From: Gammaproteobacteria bacterium | Lineage (GTDB): Bacteria; Pseudomonadota; Gammaproteobacteria; Arenicellales; JAJDZL01 | Direction: 5' to 3' | Length of the DNA stretch: 64,000 nucleotides | Assembly (NCBI GenBank): GCA_022823625.1 | Contig: JAJEHQ010000013.1 | Span: 18,103 to 82,102, forward strand | In this document: piece after piece, positions 16,903-26,064 of the stretch | Layout: every line of letters begins with the position of its first letter | Numbering within the stretch: position 1 is the first letter of the stretch | The notes under the pieces: generated by a model | The model's input: the letters and a program-made list of their open reading frames with translations, nothing else | Database searches by the model: none | Told to the model about the DNA's origin: nothing | Program-made: the position numbers and the translations under genes

Positions 16903-18369
16903 TCATTCTGGCATCAGCACGATAGAACCGGTTGTTTGGCGATTCTGTAATGCGTGATGCGCTTGCGCAACTTGCTCAAACCGGTATTGGTGCTGAACTT
17001 TCACTTTCAAAATTCCCCGTTGAATGGCATCGAAAAGCTCAGAGGTGATTGAAGAAATTTTGTCTTGAGTATCGGTGTAATGAGCATAGTTCGGTCGTGA
17101 GACTGTCGCAGAATTCGAAGCAAGTGAGCTAATGTCCCAATTTCCAATATCGCCTGATGCCTGACCATAGCTGACCAGATGCCCACAATTTGCAAGTGCC
17201 TCGACAGATTGCGCAAAACTGTCTCGACCGACCGCGTCGTAGATGACATCAGCACCTCGACCTCCAGTTAAGTCTCGTACCTGATCTGCGAGGCTCGACT
17301 GTCCAGGTGTTATGACGTGGTGAGCACCTGCATCGAGTGCGGTTTGGATTTTCTCAGGACTGGTAGTTGCTCCAATTACTGTCGCTCCCAAATGTCTCGC
17401 CCACTGGCACAGCAGATTTCCAACACCGCCTGCTGGTGCATAAACAAGGATTGTTTCCCCTGCACGCACCGGGTGAACCTGGTGCAACAAAAACTGAGCG
17501 GTAATTCCCTTCAGCAGACAACCTGCTGCAGTTGCAAAATCGATGGATTCGGGTAGGGGTACAACCAGGGCCGCATCCATCGTTCGCACACTTGTGTAGG
17601 CGCCAAAGGGCAGGCAGGCGTACGCAACGCGCTGTCCAGAGGCAAGATGTGTCACTCTGTCTCCGACATCAATGACTTCGCCAGCAGCTTCCAGTCCAAC
17701 TATTCCCGGTGGTTCCACATACCGAAAATACCCAGTGCGGCAATAGATGTCGATGAAATTGATTCCAATGGCCCGCTGTCGAATTCGGACCTGACCTGCT
17801 CCCGGAGGTGGTGCAGAGATCGGTCTCATCTGGAAAACTTCGGGCTCTCCATATCTTGTAAATACCATAGCAGAGCCGCTTTCAATTCCTTCTGATACCG
17901 CTACTGTCGAATCAGCTCTAGAGACATCTCCAGGTGATTCAACCAGTGAACGTATTGCTTCAAATCCCGCTTCGTAAACCCCTTCAGCAACCAGTTGCTG
18001 CATTTCCTGTTCCAGACCCGGAGGGGTGTCAAAGCGCGATGTCCACAACCAGAAGGTACGATTCTTGTCAGTTACGGGTCGTAGCGAGACTTCGGCAATA
18101 TAGTTTTCTAATGGAACATCGGCTTCAACGATTCGATAACGAAAGCTGTGATCCCGGTCCGAGAATGACAGTAACTGCTCCCGAACACGCTCACCGCCTG
18201 TCAGCAAAAAGTTTCGAACGTTACCGACCTGATCTGCATACAGGTCATTTTCGACGTGGCTTGTACTTACAGCAGGGTGCCAGCGGTCGTGGCCGTTATA
18301 GTCGCGCAACACGTCCCACACCGCTGATACCGGCGCATCTATGACGGTGCTGCGCATCACCCGGACCAT
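16903..18369 (-). CDS. Fusion of an SRPBCC domain to a zinc-free quinone oxidoreductase
   Basis: A 488-residue two-domain protein. Residues about 1-145 form an SRPBCC (START-like, polyketide-cyclase-type) domain: STVIDAPVSAVWDVLRDYNGHDRWHP. Residues about 165-488 form a medium-chain dehydrogenase/reductase of the quinone oxidoreductase type: MVFTRYGEPEV, NFIDIYCRTGYF, VGLEAAGEV and the NADPH loop APAGGVGNLLCQWA. The zinc-ligand pattern of alcohol dehydrogenases is missing, as in QOR. The upstream gene encodes a second, stand-alone SRPBCC protein with clearly similar sequence (NAPATRVWSTIRDFN; VGxVRxFxLxxGxxxRE), so the fused domain probably arose by duplication. The SRPBCC part may hand a hydrophobic substrate to the reductase. 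The fusion is uninterrupted by stops or a reinitiation site. Confidence 0.9.
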   Translation of the reverse strand: MVRVMRSTVIDAPVSAVWDVLRDYNGHDRWHPAVSTSHVENDLYADQVGNVRNFLLTGGERVREQLLSFSDRDHSFRYRIVEADVPLENYIAEVSLRPVTDKNRTFWLWTSRFDTPPGLEQEMQQLVAEGVYEAGFEAIRSLVESPGDVSRADSTVAVSEGIESGSAMVFTRYGEPEVFQMRPISAPPPGAGQVRIRQRAIGINFIDIYCRTGYFRYVEPPGIVGLEAAGEVIDVGDRVTHLASGQRVAYACLPFGAYTSVRTMDAALVVPLPESIDFATAAGCLLKGITAQFLLHQVHPVRAGETILVYAPAGGVGNLLCQWARHLGATVIGATTSPEKIQTALDAGAHHVITPGQSSLADQVRDLTGGRGADVIYDAVGRDSFAQSVEALANCGHLVSYGQASGDIGNWDISSLASNSATVSRPNYAHYTDTQDKISSITSELFDAIQRGILKVKVQHQYRFEQVAQAHHALQNRQTTGSIVLMPE

Positions 18370-18370
18370 G

Positions 18371-18808
18371 TCAGTATCTCAGCCGTTCGTTCAGCGCGTC
18401 AAAGCCCGATTGAAAGACTCCCTGACTGATCTGATCGACAAGTGCTTGTGTGCGTGCTGGATCACACTCAAACTCAGCTGTCCACTCGCCAAATGTTCGA
18501 TCGCCATCGGTAATCGGAGTCAGCTTGAGTGTAGCGACGTAGTTTTCTACACCCATCGGACTTTCTAAAATGGAGTAGACGCAGCAGTAATCGTAATCAG
18601 ACAGCGCGAGCAGGCGCTCGCGAATGAACCCGCCATCCTTCAGATTGAAAGCGCGTACACATCCGACCTGATCCGATGGTGCACCGCCTTCGATCCGACT
18701 GTCGGCGATAAGGGGATGCCACGCTGGCAAAGCGTTGAAGTCCCGTATAGTACTCCACACCCGAGTTGCGGGTGCATTGATGACGGCAGAAGCGTACGCG
18801 GTTGGCAT
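18371..18808 (-). CDS. SRPBCC (START/polyketide cyclase-like) protein
   Basis: A 145-residue single-domain SRPBCC protein with AVINAPATRVWSTIRDFNALPAWHP near the N-terminus, DQVGCVRAFNLKDGGFIRERLLALSD in the middle and a C-terminal helix (VFQSGFDALNERL). Such proteins form a deep hydrophobic cavity and act as small-molecule binders or as cyclases and aromatases. It is a paralogue of the N-terminal half of the next gene, which starts 1 nt beyond its stop. No catalytic residues can be assigned. The role in the operon is inferred to be binding of a hydrophobic pathway intermediate. Confidence 0.85.
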   Translation of the reverse strand: MPTAYASAVINAPATRVWSTIRDFNALPAWHPLIADSRIEGGAPSDQVGCVRAFNLKDGGFIRERLLALSDYDYCCVYSILESPMGVENYVATLKLTPITDGDRTFGEWTAEFECDPARTQALVDQISQGVFQSGFDALNERLRY

Positions 18809-18812
18809 GGTA

Positions 18813-20879
18813 TCAACTGTCTGACTTTTTGTCGTCCTTCTTGGCAGACTTCAGGTTCTGCTTAAGGGTTTGCGCATCTCTGGCCGATCTGAAGATGTCA
18901 CCCATGCCGGATACATTTGATCCAGAAACACCAATATCTTTCATCAACTCGTCGATCAGCGGAGCTTGTGCACGATAGCGAAGGGCGCTTTCGATGACTT
19001 CATCAGTTGGCGATCGATGACCGTCGCCACCACCACCTAAACCATCGACATGTAAAATCTTGATGCCTTCGATGTTTTCCATCGGTTTGACGCTTTCACG
19101 CACAATACCTTCAAGGCGCTCGATGATCTTCATTCGCAGCAGGCCGGTGCGAGCATCATTCGAAAGAATGTTTTCAGCTTCGTTTTTAAGTCTTTGTGCT
19201 TCTGCGGTGACTGCGGCCGTGACTTTCTCAGCTTCCGCTGCTATCCTCATAGTATCCGCATCTTTCTGCGCCATTAGGCGATCAACAGAAGCGAGACGTT
19301 CGGCGACTTCAGTCTCGCGTACCGTCCGGACATGCTCCTCCGCTTCGACTGCCTTAGCTCTTGCCGACTCTGTATCAGCCCTCGCGACAGCTTCTTCTGA
19401 CTGCTTGCTCAACACATTAATCTGTCGTTCGATCTCAGCAAGCTCCAGCGCCATTTCTCGTTCAACCTCAAGACGTTTCATATCTCGATCCTTAAGAATA
19501 CGAACTTCGTCCAGTCCACGATCTGAAGCGATTCTCGCGCGTTCAACTTCATCTCTTGCGCTGATTTCAGCTTCCTCAAGAGACTGTCGCTGTGCTATCT
19601 GTTCAGTCCGCACCAGACGATCTCGTTCAATTCTTGAGGTATCTAATGTTCTTTCCTGCTCGATGCGCGCTTCTTCCACGCGCTGGTTTGCGGAAAGCCT
19701 TGCGATATCGACTTCTCGGGTACGCGCAATTTCACGTGACTCCATCTCTTCTTCTGCAACGATCTTCGCTTCTCTGAGCTGACGTTCAGAGACAATCTTG
19801 GCACGTTCGAGATCCTCTTTTGCCAGAATGTCGGCATGCTCGATCTCGTGTTGCTGCTTGATTTCGTGAATGCGCACTTTGTGCTCTCGGTCAATTCGAG
19901 CTTCTTCCAAGGCACGTTCCTGCTCGATGCGGACCTTTTCCACCTCTTCTCGTGCCTCGATTTCGGCGGCATCCAAAACGCGCTGTCGAATAATTTCCCG
20001 CTGACGGGTGCTTTGCTCGTTTTCAATGAGAGATTGGTTTGCTTCTGCTTCTCTGACCGAACGTGTCTGTTGCACAGCAGTTTGCTGTTGAGCGCGCATG
20101 GACTCTAATGCGAGTGTCTGGTCGAGTCTTGAACTCTCGCTTTCCTGTTCCAGTTTCAGAGTCTCTTTTTCGGCCTCCAGATTTCGACTGCGAATGGCAA
20201 CCATTGAAGCCTGTTCCACGTCATTACGCAGTTTTCGCCGTGTTTCAATCTCTTCGATCAATTGTGTCATACCTTCGGCATCGAACCGATTGGCAGGGTC
20301 AAAGTACTCCAGGTTGGTCTGATCGAGATCGGTGATAGCAACGGATTCCAGTTCAAGTCCGTTCTGCGCCAAAGCAATCTTGGCGCGTTCCTCAACTTTA
20401 TCGACGAGATCACTACGGTGCTCGTGCATTTCGTCGAGACTCATTTCAGCGGCCACTGATCGAAGTGCGCCTACAAATTTACCTGACAGAAGCTCCGCCA
20501 AATGTCCGGGATCCAGAGTTCTTCGTCCAAGAGTTGAGGCTGCGGCTGAGACCGCGCTCTTTTCCTGCATAACGCGTACGAAAAATTCTGTTTCCACATC
20601 AACTCTCATACGGTCCCGGGTGATCACTGCATCCTCTTTTGTTCGAGAGACCGCAATTCGGACTACGTTGAGATTCACAGGGGTTACTTCATGCACGATC
20701 GGTAAGACGAGAGCCCCGCCGTTTATTACGATTTTCTCTCCTCCAAGACCGGTACGAACAAAGGCGAGTTCCTTTGTTGAACGGTGGTATAGCCAGTGCA
20801 GCAGGTAAACGACCACCGCAATGACAACAATTGCGACGATGAGCCACAAAATCAATGAACCAATAAATCCAGCACTCAT
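18813..20879 (-). CDS. yqiK: Flotillin-like SPFH-domain membrane protein (YqiK type)
   Basis: A 688-residue protein: one N-terminal membrane helix (about residues 6-29, IGSLILWLIVAIVVIAVVVYLL), an SPFH/band-7 domain (about 40-205, including VINGGALVLPIVHEVTPVNL), a very long charged coiled coil (about 205-575) and a C-terminal flotillin region (MENIEGIKILHVDG) with a Gly-rich GLGGGGDG. E. coli YqiK is about 550 residues, so the coiled coil is expanded here; it is built from recurring units such as EEARIDRE, EEARIEQE and ERARIxSER. Flotillins organise membrane microdomains and often sit with an NfeD partner, which is absent. Its position inside a catabolic ABC-transporter operon is unusual. 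Confidence 0.92.
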   Translation of the reverse strand: MSAGFIGSLILWLIVAIVVIAVVVYLLHWLYHRSTKELAFVRTGLGGEKIVINGGALVLPIVHEVTPVNLNVVRIAVSRTKEDAVITRDRMRVDVETEFFVRVMQEKSAVSAAASTLGRRTLDPGHLAELLSGKFVGALRSVAAEMSLDEMHEHRSDLVDKVEERAKIALAQNGLELESVAITDLDQTNLEYFDPANRFDAEGMTQLIEEIETRRKLRNDVEQASMVAIRSRNLEAEKETLKLEQESESSRLDQTLALESMRAQQQTAVQQTRSVREAEANQSLIENEQSTRQREIIRQRVLDAAEIEAREEVEKVRIEQERALEEARIDREHKVRIHEIKQQHEIEHADILAKEDLERAKIVSERQLREAKIVAEEEMESREIARTREVDIARLSANQRVEEARIEQERTLDTSRIERDRLVRTEQIAQRQSLEEAEISARDEVERARIASDRGLDEVRILKDRDMKRLEVEREMALELAEIERQINVLSKQSEEAVARADTESARAKAVEAEEHVRTVRETEVAERLASVDRLMAQKDADTMRIAAEAEKVTAAVTAEAQRLKNEAENILSNDARTGLLRMKIIERLEGIVRESVKPMENIEGIKILHVDGLGGGGDGHRSPTDEVIESALRYRAQAPLIDELMKDIGVSGSNVSGMGDIFRSARDAQTLKQNLKSAKKDDKKSDS

Positions 20880-20891
20880 GGTGTGATCCTC

Positions 20892-21725
20892 TTAGTTAAT
20901 TTTGATCGCCTTAAAGGCTTTGGTTTGTTCGGTTAGGGCGATTTCAGTCGGCAGCCTTTCCATAGATGAGGCACCGTAGAAACCGTGACAATTCTCTGTA
21001 TTCTTCAATACGAATTCAGCGTCATCCGGCATGGATACAGGACCGCCGTGGACAAGTATCAGCACATTGGGATTTACTTTGAGCGCCGCTTCAGCCCAGG
21101 TGTCAACCAGTGCCGGACTGTCTTCAAGCTTCAAAGCGGCCGCTGCGCCAATTGATCCACCGGTAGTCAACCCCAAGTGACAGACAATAATGTCAGCGCC
21201 TGCTTCAGCCATGGCCTGCGATTCAGACTCGTTGAACACATATGGTGTCGTCAACAGATCCTTTTCGTGGGCGAGGCGAATCACCTCAACCTCCTGATTG
21301 TACGACATCCCAGTTGCTTCAAGATTGATGCGGAATGTACCGTCAAGCAGCCCTACAGTCGGAAAATTTTGAACACCTGCAAATCCGACGGCCTTGACTT
21401 GGTCGAGGTAATGATCGAATACACAAAAGGGGTCAGTTCCGTTCACTCCGGCCAACACAGGCGTATCGCTAACGACGGGCAAAACCTCACGTGCCATTTC
21501 CATCACAATTTCATTTGCATTACCGTAGGCCATGAGACCTGACAGGGAACCGCGGCCAGCCATTCGGTAGCGACCAGAGTTGTAAATGACAATTAAATCA
21601 ATTCCACCCGCTTCCTCACATTTTGCCGAAAGTCCCGTACCTGCACCACCGCCAATGATGGGTACCCCTCTACGCTTCATGTCCTGGAATTTGTCCAGCA
21701 GTTTCCGTCGTTCAAATCGTGCCAT
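20892..21725 (-). CDS. PEP-hydrolase-like TIM-barrel protein (Tm-1 C-terminal-domain-like)
   Basis: A 277-residue TIM-barrel protein of the family annotated as phosphoenolpyruvate hydrolase-like (pfam09370): [69 protein letters not shown] and LVHGGPV. This family is almost always coupled with UPF0261 proteins; in tomato Tm-1 both are in one chain. Here its start overlaps by 14 nt the gene that carries UPF0261 at its C-terminus, so the two products very likely work together. The reaction is unknown; the barrel is similar in outline to indole-glycerol-phosphate-synthase-like enzymes. Confidence 0.87.
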   Translation of the reverse strand: MARFERRKLLDKFQDMKRRGVPIIGGGAGTGLSAKCEEAGGIDLIVIYNSGRYRMAGRGSLSGLMAYGNANEIVMEMAREVLPVVSDTPVLAGVNGTDPFCVFDHYLDQVKAVGFAGVQNFPTVGLLDGTFRINLEATGMSYNQEVEVIRLAHEKDLLTTPYVFNESESQAMAEAGADIIVCHLGLTTGGSIGAAAALKLEDSPALVDTWAEAALKVNPNVLILVHGGPVSMPDDAEFVLKNTENCHGFYGASSMERLPTEIALTEQTKAFKAIKIN

Positions 21726-24000
21726 AGTTCACTACTCGTTCGGTTGGTAATGGATTGATCTCAGCCAGTGTTCTGACCGCGAGTTCAGCGAAGGCCGGGT
21801 CATTAATATGTAAGGGTGTGCGAATCAGTCGACGTTTGGCTGTTCCCCGAAACCGCCCGGAAATGGCTTCAAAAAGTGCCTGATCCGCCTCGGGGTCATG
21901 AAACGGTTGACCCGGTGCATCCAGCGCTGATACGCCGCCTTCTGGAATGATGAATCGTACAGGTCCCTGCATGAGATTCATGCGATCTGCGATCCACTCT
22001 CCCATTTGACGATTTTCCGATGGAGTGGTTCGCATCAGCGTCACTTGAGGATTGTGTTCGACGAAGTTTCTGTTCTTGTATTGAGCTGGCACCGTGTCCA
22101 GCCTGCCAAAATTCACCATATCCAATGCGCCAACTGAGCCGACCCATGGAATTTCAGTTCGAATGAATGCGCCAAAACGATCTTCGTTCGCCGGAAAGAC
22201 ACCGCCCATCATCATGTCGCAGACTTCTGTCGTTGTCAAGTCTATGGCAGCGACAATCAAATGGCTGTCCGCGAGTTTCTCCATCGAGCGTCCGCCAGTT
22301 CCGGTTGCATGCATCACAAGACAGTCGTACTGATCTTTCAGTAGATCGACAATCTGCTGGACTGCTGGTGTTGTGACTCCAAACATCGTAAGAGCAAGAC
22401 CCGGTTTGTTTGTATCGGCAGCCTGCGATTGGCTGTCGCTCTGACTATCCTTTACCATGCCCACAATGGCTTTTGCTCCGTTAGACAGTACCCGCTTTGA
22501 AATGCGATTGAGTCCCTGGATATCAGCAACAGAGTACATCATCATAATGTCCGATGCGCCAACGTAGTTTCCCACGTCTCCGGACGCAACGGTTGAAATC
22601 ATCACTTTTGGAACGCCGACTGGCAGTGAGCGCATGGCTGGTGTTACCAGCGAAGTGCCTCCAGAACCTCCGGCAGAAATGATTCCGGCGATGTCCTGAC
22701 GCTGTTGAATGAAACGTTCGAATGCCACCGCCATTTCGCGAACCGAAGATCCGCGGTCATTACGATCTATCGCTCCGGCACCGTTCGGGTGATAGGCAGC
22801 AATGACATGTGGTGGAATGTCAGCTGTTGATGTTTTTCCCGATGTAGAAAGATCGACCGACTTAACAGCTAAACCGTGGTCTGCGATGAATTTTCGCATG
22901 AAGTTCAGCTCTTCACCTTTTGTGTCGTAGGTGCCTGCAACGTAAATGGACGGGTTTTGACCCGCGGTTGAAAGACTCAGCGGGACTCTGTGTAAAGGTT
23001 CGGGTTTTGCATCAAATGGTCGCGCAGGGGGCTGATCAGCTGATTGGTCAGACTGCGCTGTTTGATTTGAATTTCCGTTCCACACGGCGCTTGACCAGCG
23101 CGTCGGCGGAACGTAGCCCAGCTTGTTTGCTGAGGTAGGGTCGGCAGGGCTCCCAACAGTCTCCATTGGCTGAGTCTCAGTCACCAAATTGTCAGATTCT
23201 GGTTTCGGCTGGGGTGTTACTACCTCTGTCGATACAGGGATGTCAATGTCTTCGTGAGAGTGACGGCCGACACCGAGTAGCCGCTCCTGTAAGATTCGGT
23301 CGCCAGCAAGTTCGTTGGCGGGGATAATTCGGCCGATGCGTCCGTTGACCATGATGGCAACATCCTGTGCGATTGCAGTAGCGACCGAGATGTTTTGTTC
23401 GATCAATAGAACTGACACACTCTGATCCGATGCAAGTTCCGTCAGAAGTTGAACAACCTGATCAACGATAACAGGAGCGAGTCCTTCAGTGGGCTCGTCC
23501 ATCACGAGTAATTCTGGGTCTTGCAGCAGGGCGCGTGAGATCGTTAGCATCTGCTGCTCGCCACCTGACAGTTGACCAGCACCGCTGCGTCGACGCTGTG
23601 CGAGCCGTGGAAAGGTGTCGTAAATCCGTTTTACTGACCAGGACCCACCAGACTCAACCAGACGCAGGTGTTCATCAACTGAAAGGGATGGCCAAAGGCG
23701 CCTGCCTTGAGGTACGTAGCCGATGCCAAGCGAAGCAATGCGATATGCCGGCAGACCACTAATTTCCTGCCCCTGAAATGTAACTGATCCGCTGTGTACT
23801 GGGACCAAACCCATAATCGCATTGCAAAGGGTCGTTTTCCCCATGCCATTTCGGCCGACTACCGCCTGTATGCCTTTTTCGAGTGACAAGTCTACTCCTT
23901 GCAGAGCATGTGATTGACCATAGTAGACATGCAAGCTGCGCACCTGTAGCAGGTGTTCAGCTGTAGTTCTTCTACGTCCGTTTGTAAGTCTACGCCGCAT
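21712..24000 (-). CDS. Fusion of LivF-type ABC ATPase to a UPF0261 (Tm-1-like) domain
   Basis: A 762-residue protein in one uninterrupted frame. Residues about 15-245 are a branched-chain-amino-acid-type ABC ATPase (LivF): Walker [10 protein letters not shown] (49-57), signature LSGGE (144-148), Walker B LLVMDEP (164-170). Residues about 250-348 are a Pro/Gln/Ser-rich linker. Residues about 349-762 are a complete UPF0261 domain: [57 protein letters not shown]. Proteins of this domain resemble the N-terminal half of tomato Tm-1 and have an ATP-binding fold. The fusion joins the importer's ATPase physically to a cytoplasmic enzyme-like domain. It overlaps livG by 11 nt and the TIM-barrel gene by 14 nt. 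Confidence 0.93.
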   Translation of the reverse strand: MRRRLTNGRRRTTAEHLLQVRSLHVYYGQSHALQGVDLSLEKGIQAVVGRNGMGKTTLCNAIMGLVPVHSGSVTFQGQEISGLPAYRIASLGIGYVPQGRRLWPSLSVDEHLRLVESGGSWSVKRIYDTFPRLAQRRRSGAGQLSGGEQQMLTISRALLQDPELLVMDEPTEGLAPVIVDQVVQLLTELASDQSVSVLLIEQNISVATAIAQDVAIMVNGRIGRIIPANELAGDRILQERLLGVGRHSHEDIDIPVSTEVVTPQPKPESDNLVTETQPMETVGSPADPTSANKLGYVPPTRWSSAVWNGNSNQTAQSDQSADQPPARPFDAKPEPLHRVPLSLSTAGQNPSIYVAGTYDTKGEELNFMRKFIADHGLAVKSVDLSTSGKTSTADIPPHVIAAYHPNGAGAIDRNDRGSSVREMAVAFERFIQQRQDIAGIISAGGSGGTSLVTPAMRSLPVGVPKVMISTVASGDVGNYVGASDIMMMYSVADIQGLNRISKRVLSNGAKAIVGMVKDSQSDSQSQAADTNKPGLALTMFGVTTPAVQQIVDLLKDQYDCLVMHATGTGGRSMEKLADSHLIVAAIDLTTTEVCDMMMGGVFPANEDRFGAFIRTEIPWVGSVGALDMVNFGRLDTVPAQYKNRNFVEHNPQVTLMRTTPSENRQMGEWIADRMNLMQGPVRFIIPEGGVSALDAPGQPFHDPEADQALFEAISGRFRGTAKRRLIRTPLHINDPAFAELAVRTLAEINPLPTERVVNYGTI

Positions 24001-24778
24001 GCCCTAAATACAGTTCTTGAACTTCTAGGTCGTTTTCTATTTCCGAAGGCGTTCCTTCCTTGAAAATTCGACCGTTATGCAACATCGTAACAGTTTCTGC
24101 CACTCTTAAAGCAACATCCATATCATGTTCTATGATGATGTAACTGATATGTTCAGGTAGTGACTGCAGGATTTCAACCAGTTCCGAACGCTCCGTTGGG
24201 GAGAGTCCGGCAGCCGGTTCATCAAATAGAATCAGTCTCGGAGCACCAGCTAAAGCGAGTGCAATTTCAAGCTGTCGCTGCTGTCCATGGCTGAGTGTAG
24301 CAACCTGAGTCAGCATTTCTGATTCCAGATGAACTGCACTGATCAGGTTTTCTGCTGCCGCCATGGTCAGATCTTCCTGCCCGGGTCGGAGCAGTGAGTA
24401 TCGGCCGCGCTTTACTCCACTACAGGCGAGAAAAACATTATCCAGTACGCTCAGACCACCAAATAAAAGAGAAATCTGGTAAGTCCGTCTGAGTCCGCGG
24501 CGGGCACGCTCAAAACTTGGCATGTCCGCCACGTCCTCACCAAACAGCCTTACGCGACCGGTTGTCGGAGCAAAGTCTCCAGTTACAACATTGAACAGCG
24601 TTGTCTTTCCCGCACCATTGGAACCCAACACCGCGCGCCGTTCACCGGCCCTGACGGTCATATTGATGTCTGCAAGTGCCACCAGCGCGCCGAAGTGGCG
24701 ACTAATAGCCTCAAGTTCCAGAGCATTCTGCCCGGAGCTTTGCAGACGCTCTAATGCAGATGTGCGGGAATCCACCAT
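23990..24778 (-). CDS. livG: LivG-type ABC transporter ATP-binding protein
   Basis: A 262-residue ATPase of the hydrophobic amino acid transporter family: Walker A GSNGAGKTTL (near residue 53), signature LSHGQQRQLEIALAL, Walker B LILFDEPAAGLSP, and the switch His in IIIEHDMDVAL. It pairs with the LivF-UPF0261 fusion to power LivH/LivM. The start is 7 nt after the binding-protein stop, and its end overlaps the fusion gene. Confidence 0.93.
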   Translation of the reverse strand: MVDSRTSALERLQSSGQNALELEAISRHFGALVALADINMTVRAGERRAVLGSNGAGKTTLFNVVTGDFAPTTGRVRLFGEDVADMPSFERARRGLRRTYQISLLFGGLSVLDNVFLACSGVKRGRYSLLRPGQEDLTMAAAENLISAVHLESEMLTQVATLSHGQQRQLEIALALAGAPRLILFDEPAAGLSPTERSELVEILQSLPEHISYIIIEHDMDVALRVAETVTMLHNGRIFKEGTPSEIENDLEVQELYLGHAA

Positions 24779-24785
24779 TTAAGTG

Positions 24786-26033
24786 TTACTCACAACTCGG
24801 ATTTTCGCGACTGACTTGTCCGTATTTCAGGAACTCATCATACGGCAAACCAAATGTCTGGCTTACGCCTTTGGTAACCGAGATGGTTTTGTTCACCAAA
24901 TTTCCATCAGGACCTTCAATGACCTCAGTCAGGAAAATGTCGGCAATGGCATTGCGCCGCTCATCCAACTTAACCATTCCAGTTGGTGTATCAAACTCGA
25001 GAGCAGACAATGCAGCCCGTAAAGCGGCACCACCGTCGGACAAGTCTCCACCCACTGCTTCAAGCCCCAGCAGAGCTGCTTTTGTGTTGATGTAGTATGC
25101 ATGTGCAAACAAGGAGGGTGACGGGAATCCATCCGGAAACTGTTCCTGATAGGCAGCAACGAAGGCATTCCAGTTTGGGTTGTCCCAGGTATCAGAAATT
25201 GGACCCGCTGAAGGTGTGCCAACCACGAATTTACGAGTTGGACCCTTGGACCCTAGAACGCTTTGATCGACTGTAATGGAACCGGCGATAAGCGGTGCAT
25301 CTCCGCCAGCCTGCTCATACTGCGTTAAGAAGTTGATCGCATCTGCTCCACCGAGAGCAACGTAAATTGCATCAACATCATCGGGTAGTGCGGCAATGAC
25401 AGATGAGTAATCTTTGTTGCCAATTGGAACCCAAAATCGAGCGTCGAGTGGCGCCTTTCCACCCAGTCGGCAGAATGGCTCCAGAAACCCGAACACCTGA
25501 GTGTACGGAAAGGAATAATCCTCTGCCAGCACCGCAACAGTACGGTAGCCTTTTTCGTTGTAAGCGTACTCACCAAGACCTGCCATCCATTGGGCACCCT
25601 CGGTGCTGAAGCGGAAAAAGTTCTCCGCCGACTCACGCAATGTTGTGTCCTGTGCGGCCGATGAACCATTCAGAAACGTTACATTGGGCTGAGTTTTGGC
25701 ATAGTCCTTAATGGCAAGCCCTTCCGAACCTGATAACGGGCCAACCAGAACCTGTATCCCATCCTGTTCGACTAGTTTTCGAGCGGCGCGAATCGCACTG
25801 TCCGGTGAAGCATCCGAAGATCCGGTGATCAGTTCAATATTCTTTCCACCGGCGGAGTTTCCAAATTCTGCGAGTGCCATTTGTACGCCGCGCAGGCTGT
25901 CCTCACCAAGTACAGCGAATGCGCCTTCCAGAGTGGCCAAGGCTCCCATTTTGATGGTGTCTTGTGCCATAGCACCCGTTGAAAAGGCAATCAACGCGAC
26001 TACAAGAAACAATTTTTTCAATGTTTTCAGCAT
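24786..26033 (-). CDS. Periplasmic substrate-binding protein of the ABC importer
   Basis: A 415-residue type I periplasmic binding protein (Liv-K/AmiC-like). The ATG at 26033 is preceded by a strong CGGAGA ribosome site and opens a classical Sec signal peptide (MLKTLKKLFLVVALIAFSTG, then AMAQ), so the longer frame to 26102 is rejected. IKMGALATLEGAFAVLGEDSLRGVQMALAEF and VGPLSGSEGLAIKDYA are typical. The length is above the roughly 370 of leucine-binding proteins, as in the aromatic or urea-type members. Ligand unknown. It lies between the permease and ATPase genes of the same system. Confidence 0.93.
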   Translation of the reverse strand: MLKTLKKLFLVVALIAFSTGAMAQDTIKMGALATLEGAFAVLGEDSLRGVQMALAEFGNSAGGKNIELITGSSDASPDSAIRAARKLVEQDGIQVLVGPLSGSEGLAIKDYAKTQPNVTFLNGSSAAQDTTLRESAENFFRFSTEGAQWMAGLGEYAYNEKGYRTVAVLAEDYSFPYTQVFGFLEPFCRLGGKAPLDARFWVPIGNKDYSSVIAALPDDVDAIYVALGGADAINFLTQYEQAGGDAPLIAGSITVDQSVLGSKGPTRKFVVGTPSAGPISDTWDNPNWNAFVAAYQEQFPDGFPSPSLFAHAYYINTKAALLGLEAVGGDLSDGGAALRAALSALEFDTPTGMVKLDERRNAIADIFLTEVIEGPDGNLVNKTISVTKGVSQTFGLPYDEFLKYGQVSRENPSCE

Positions 26034-26064
26034 ATTTAATCTCCGTAAAGTTAATTGAAAAAAG

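Noticed and set aside
19060..19782. A 240-codon plus-strand ORF rich in Ser and Ala
   Set aside because: It is antisense to the flotillin coiled coil and its composition is the mirror of the charged Glu/Arg repeats; no independent start or family.
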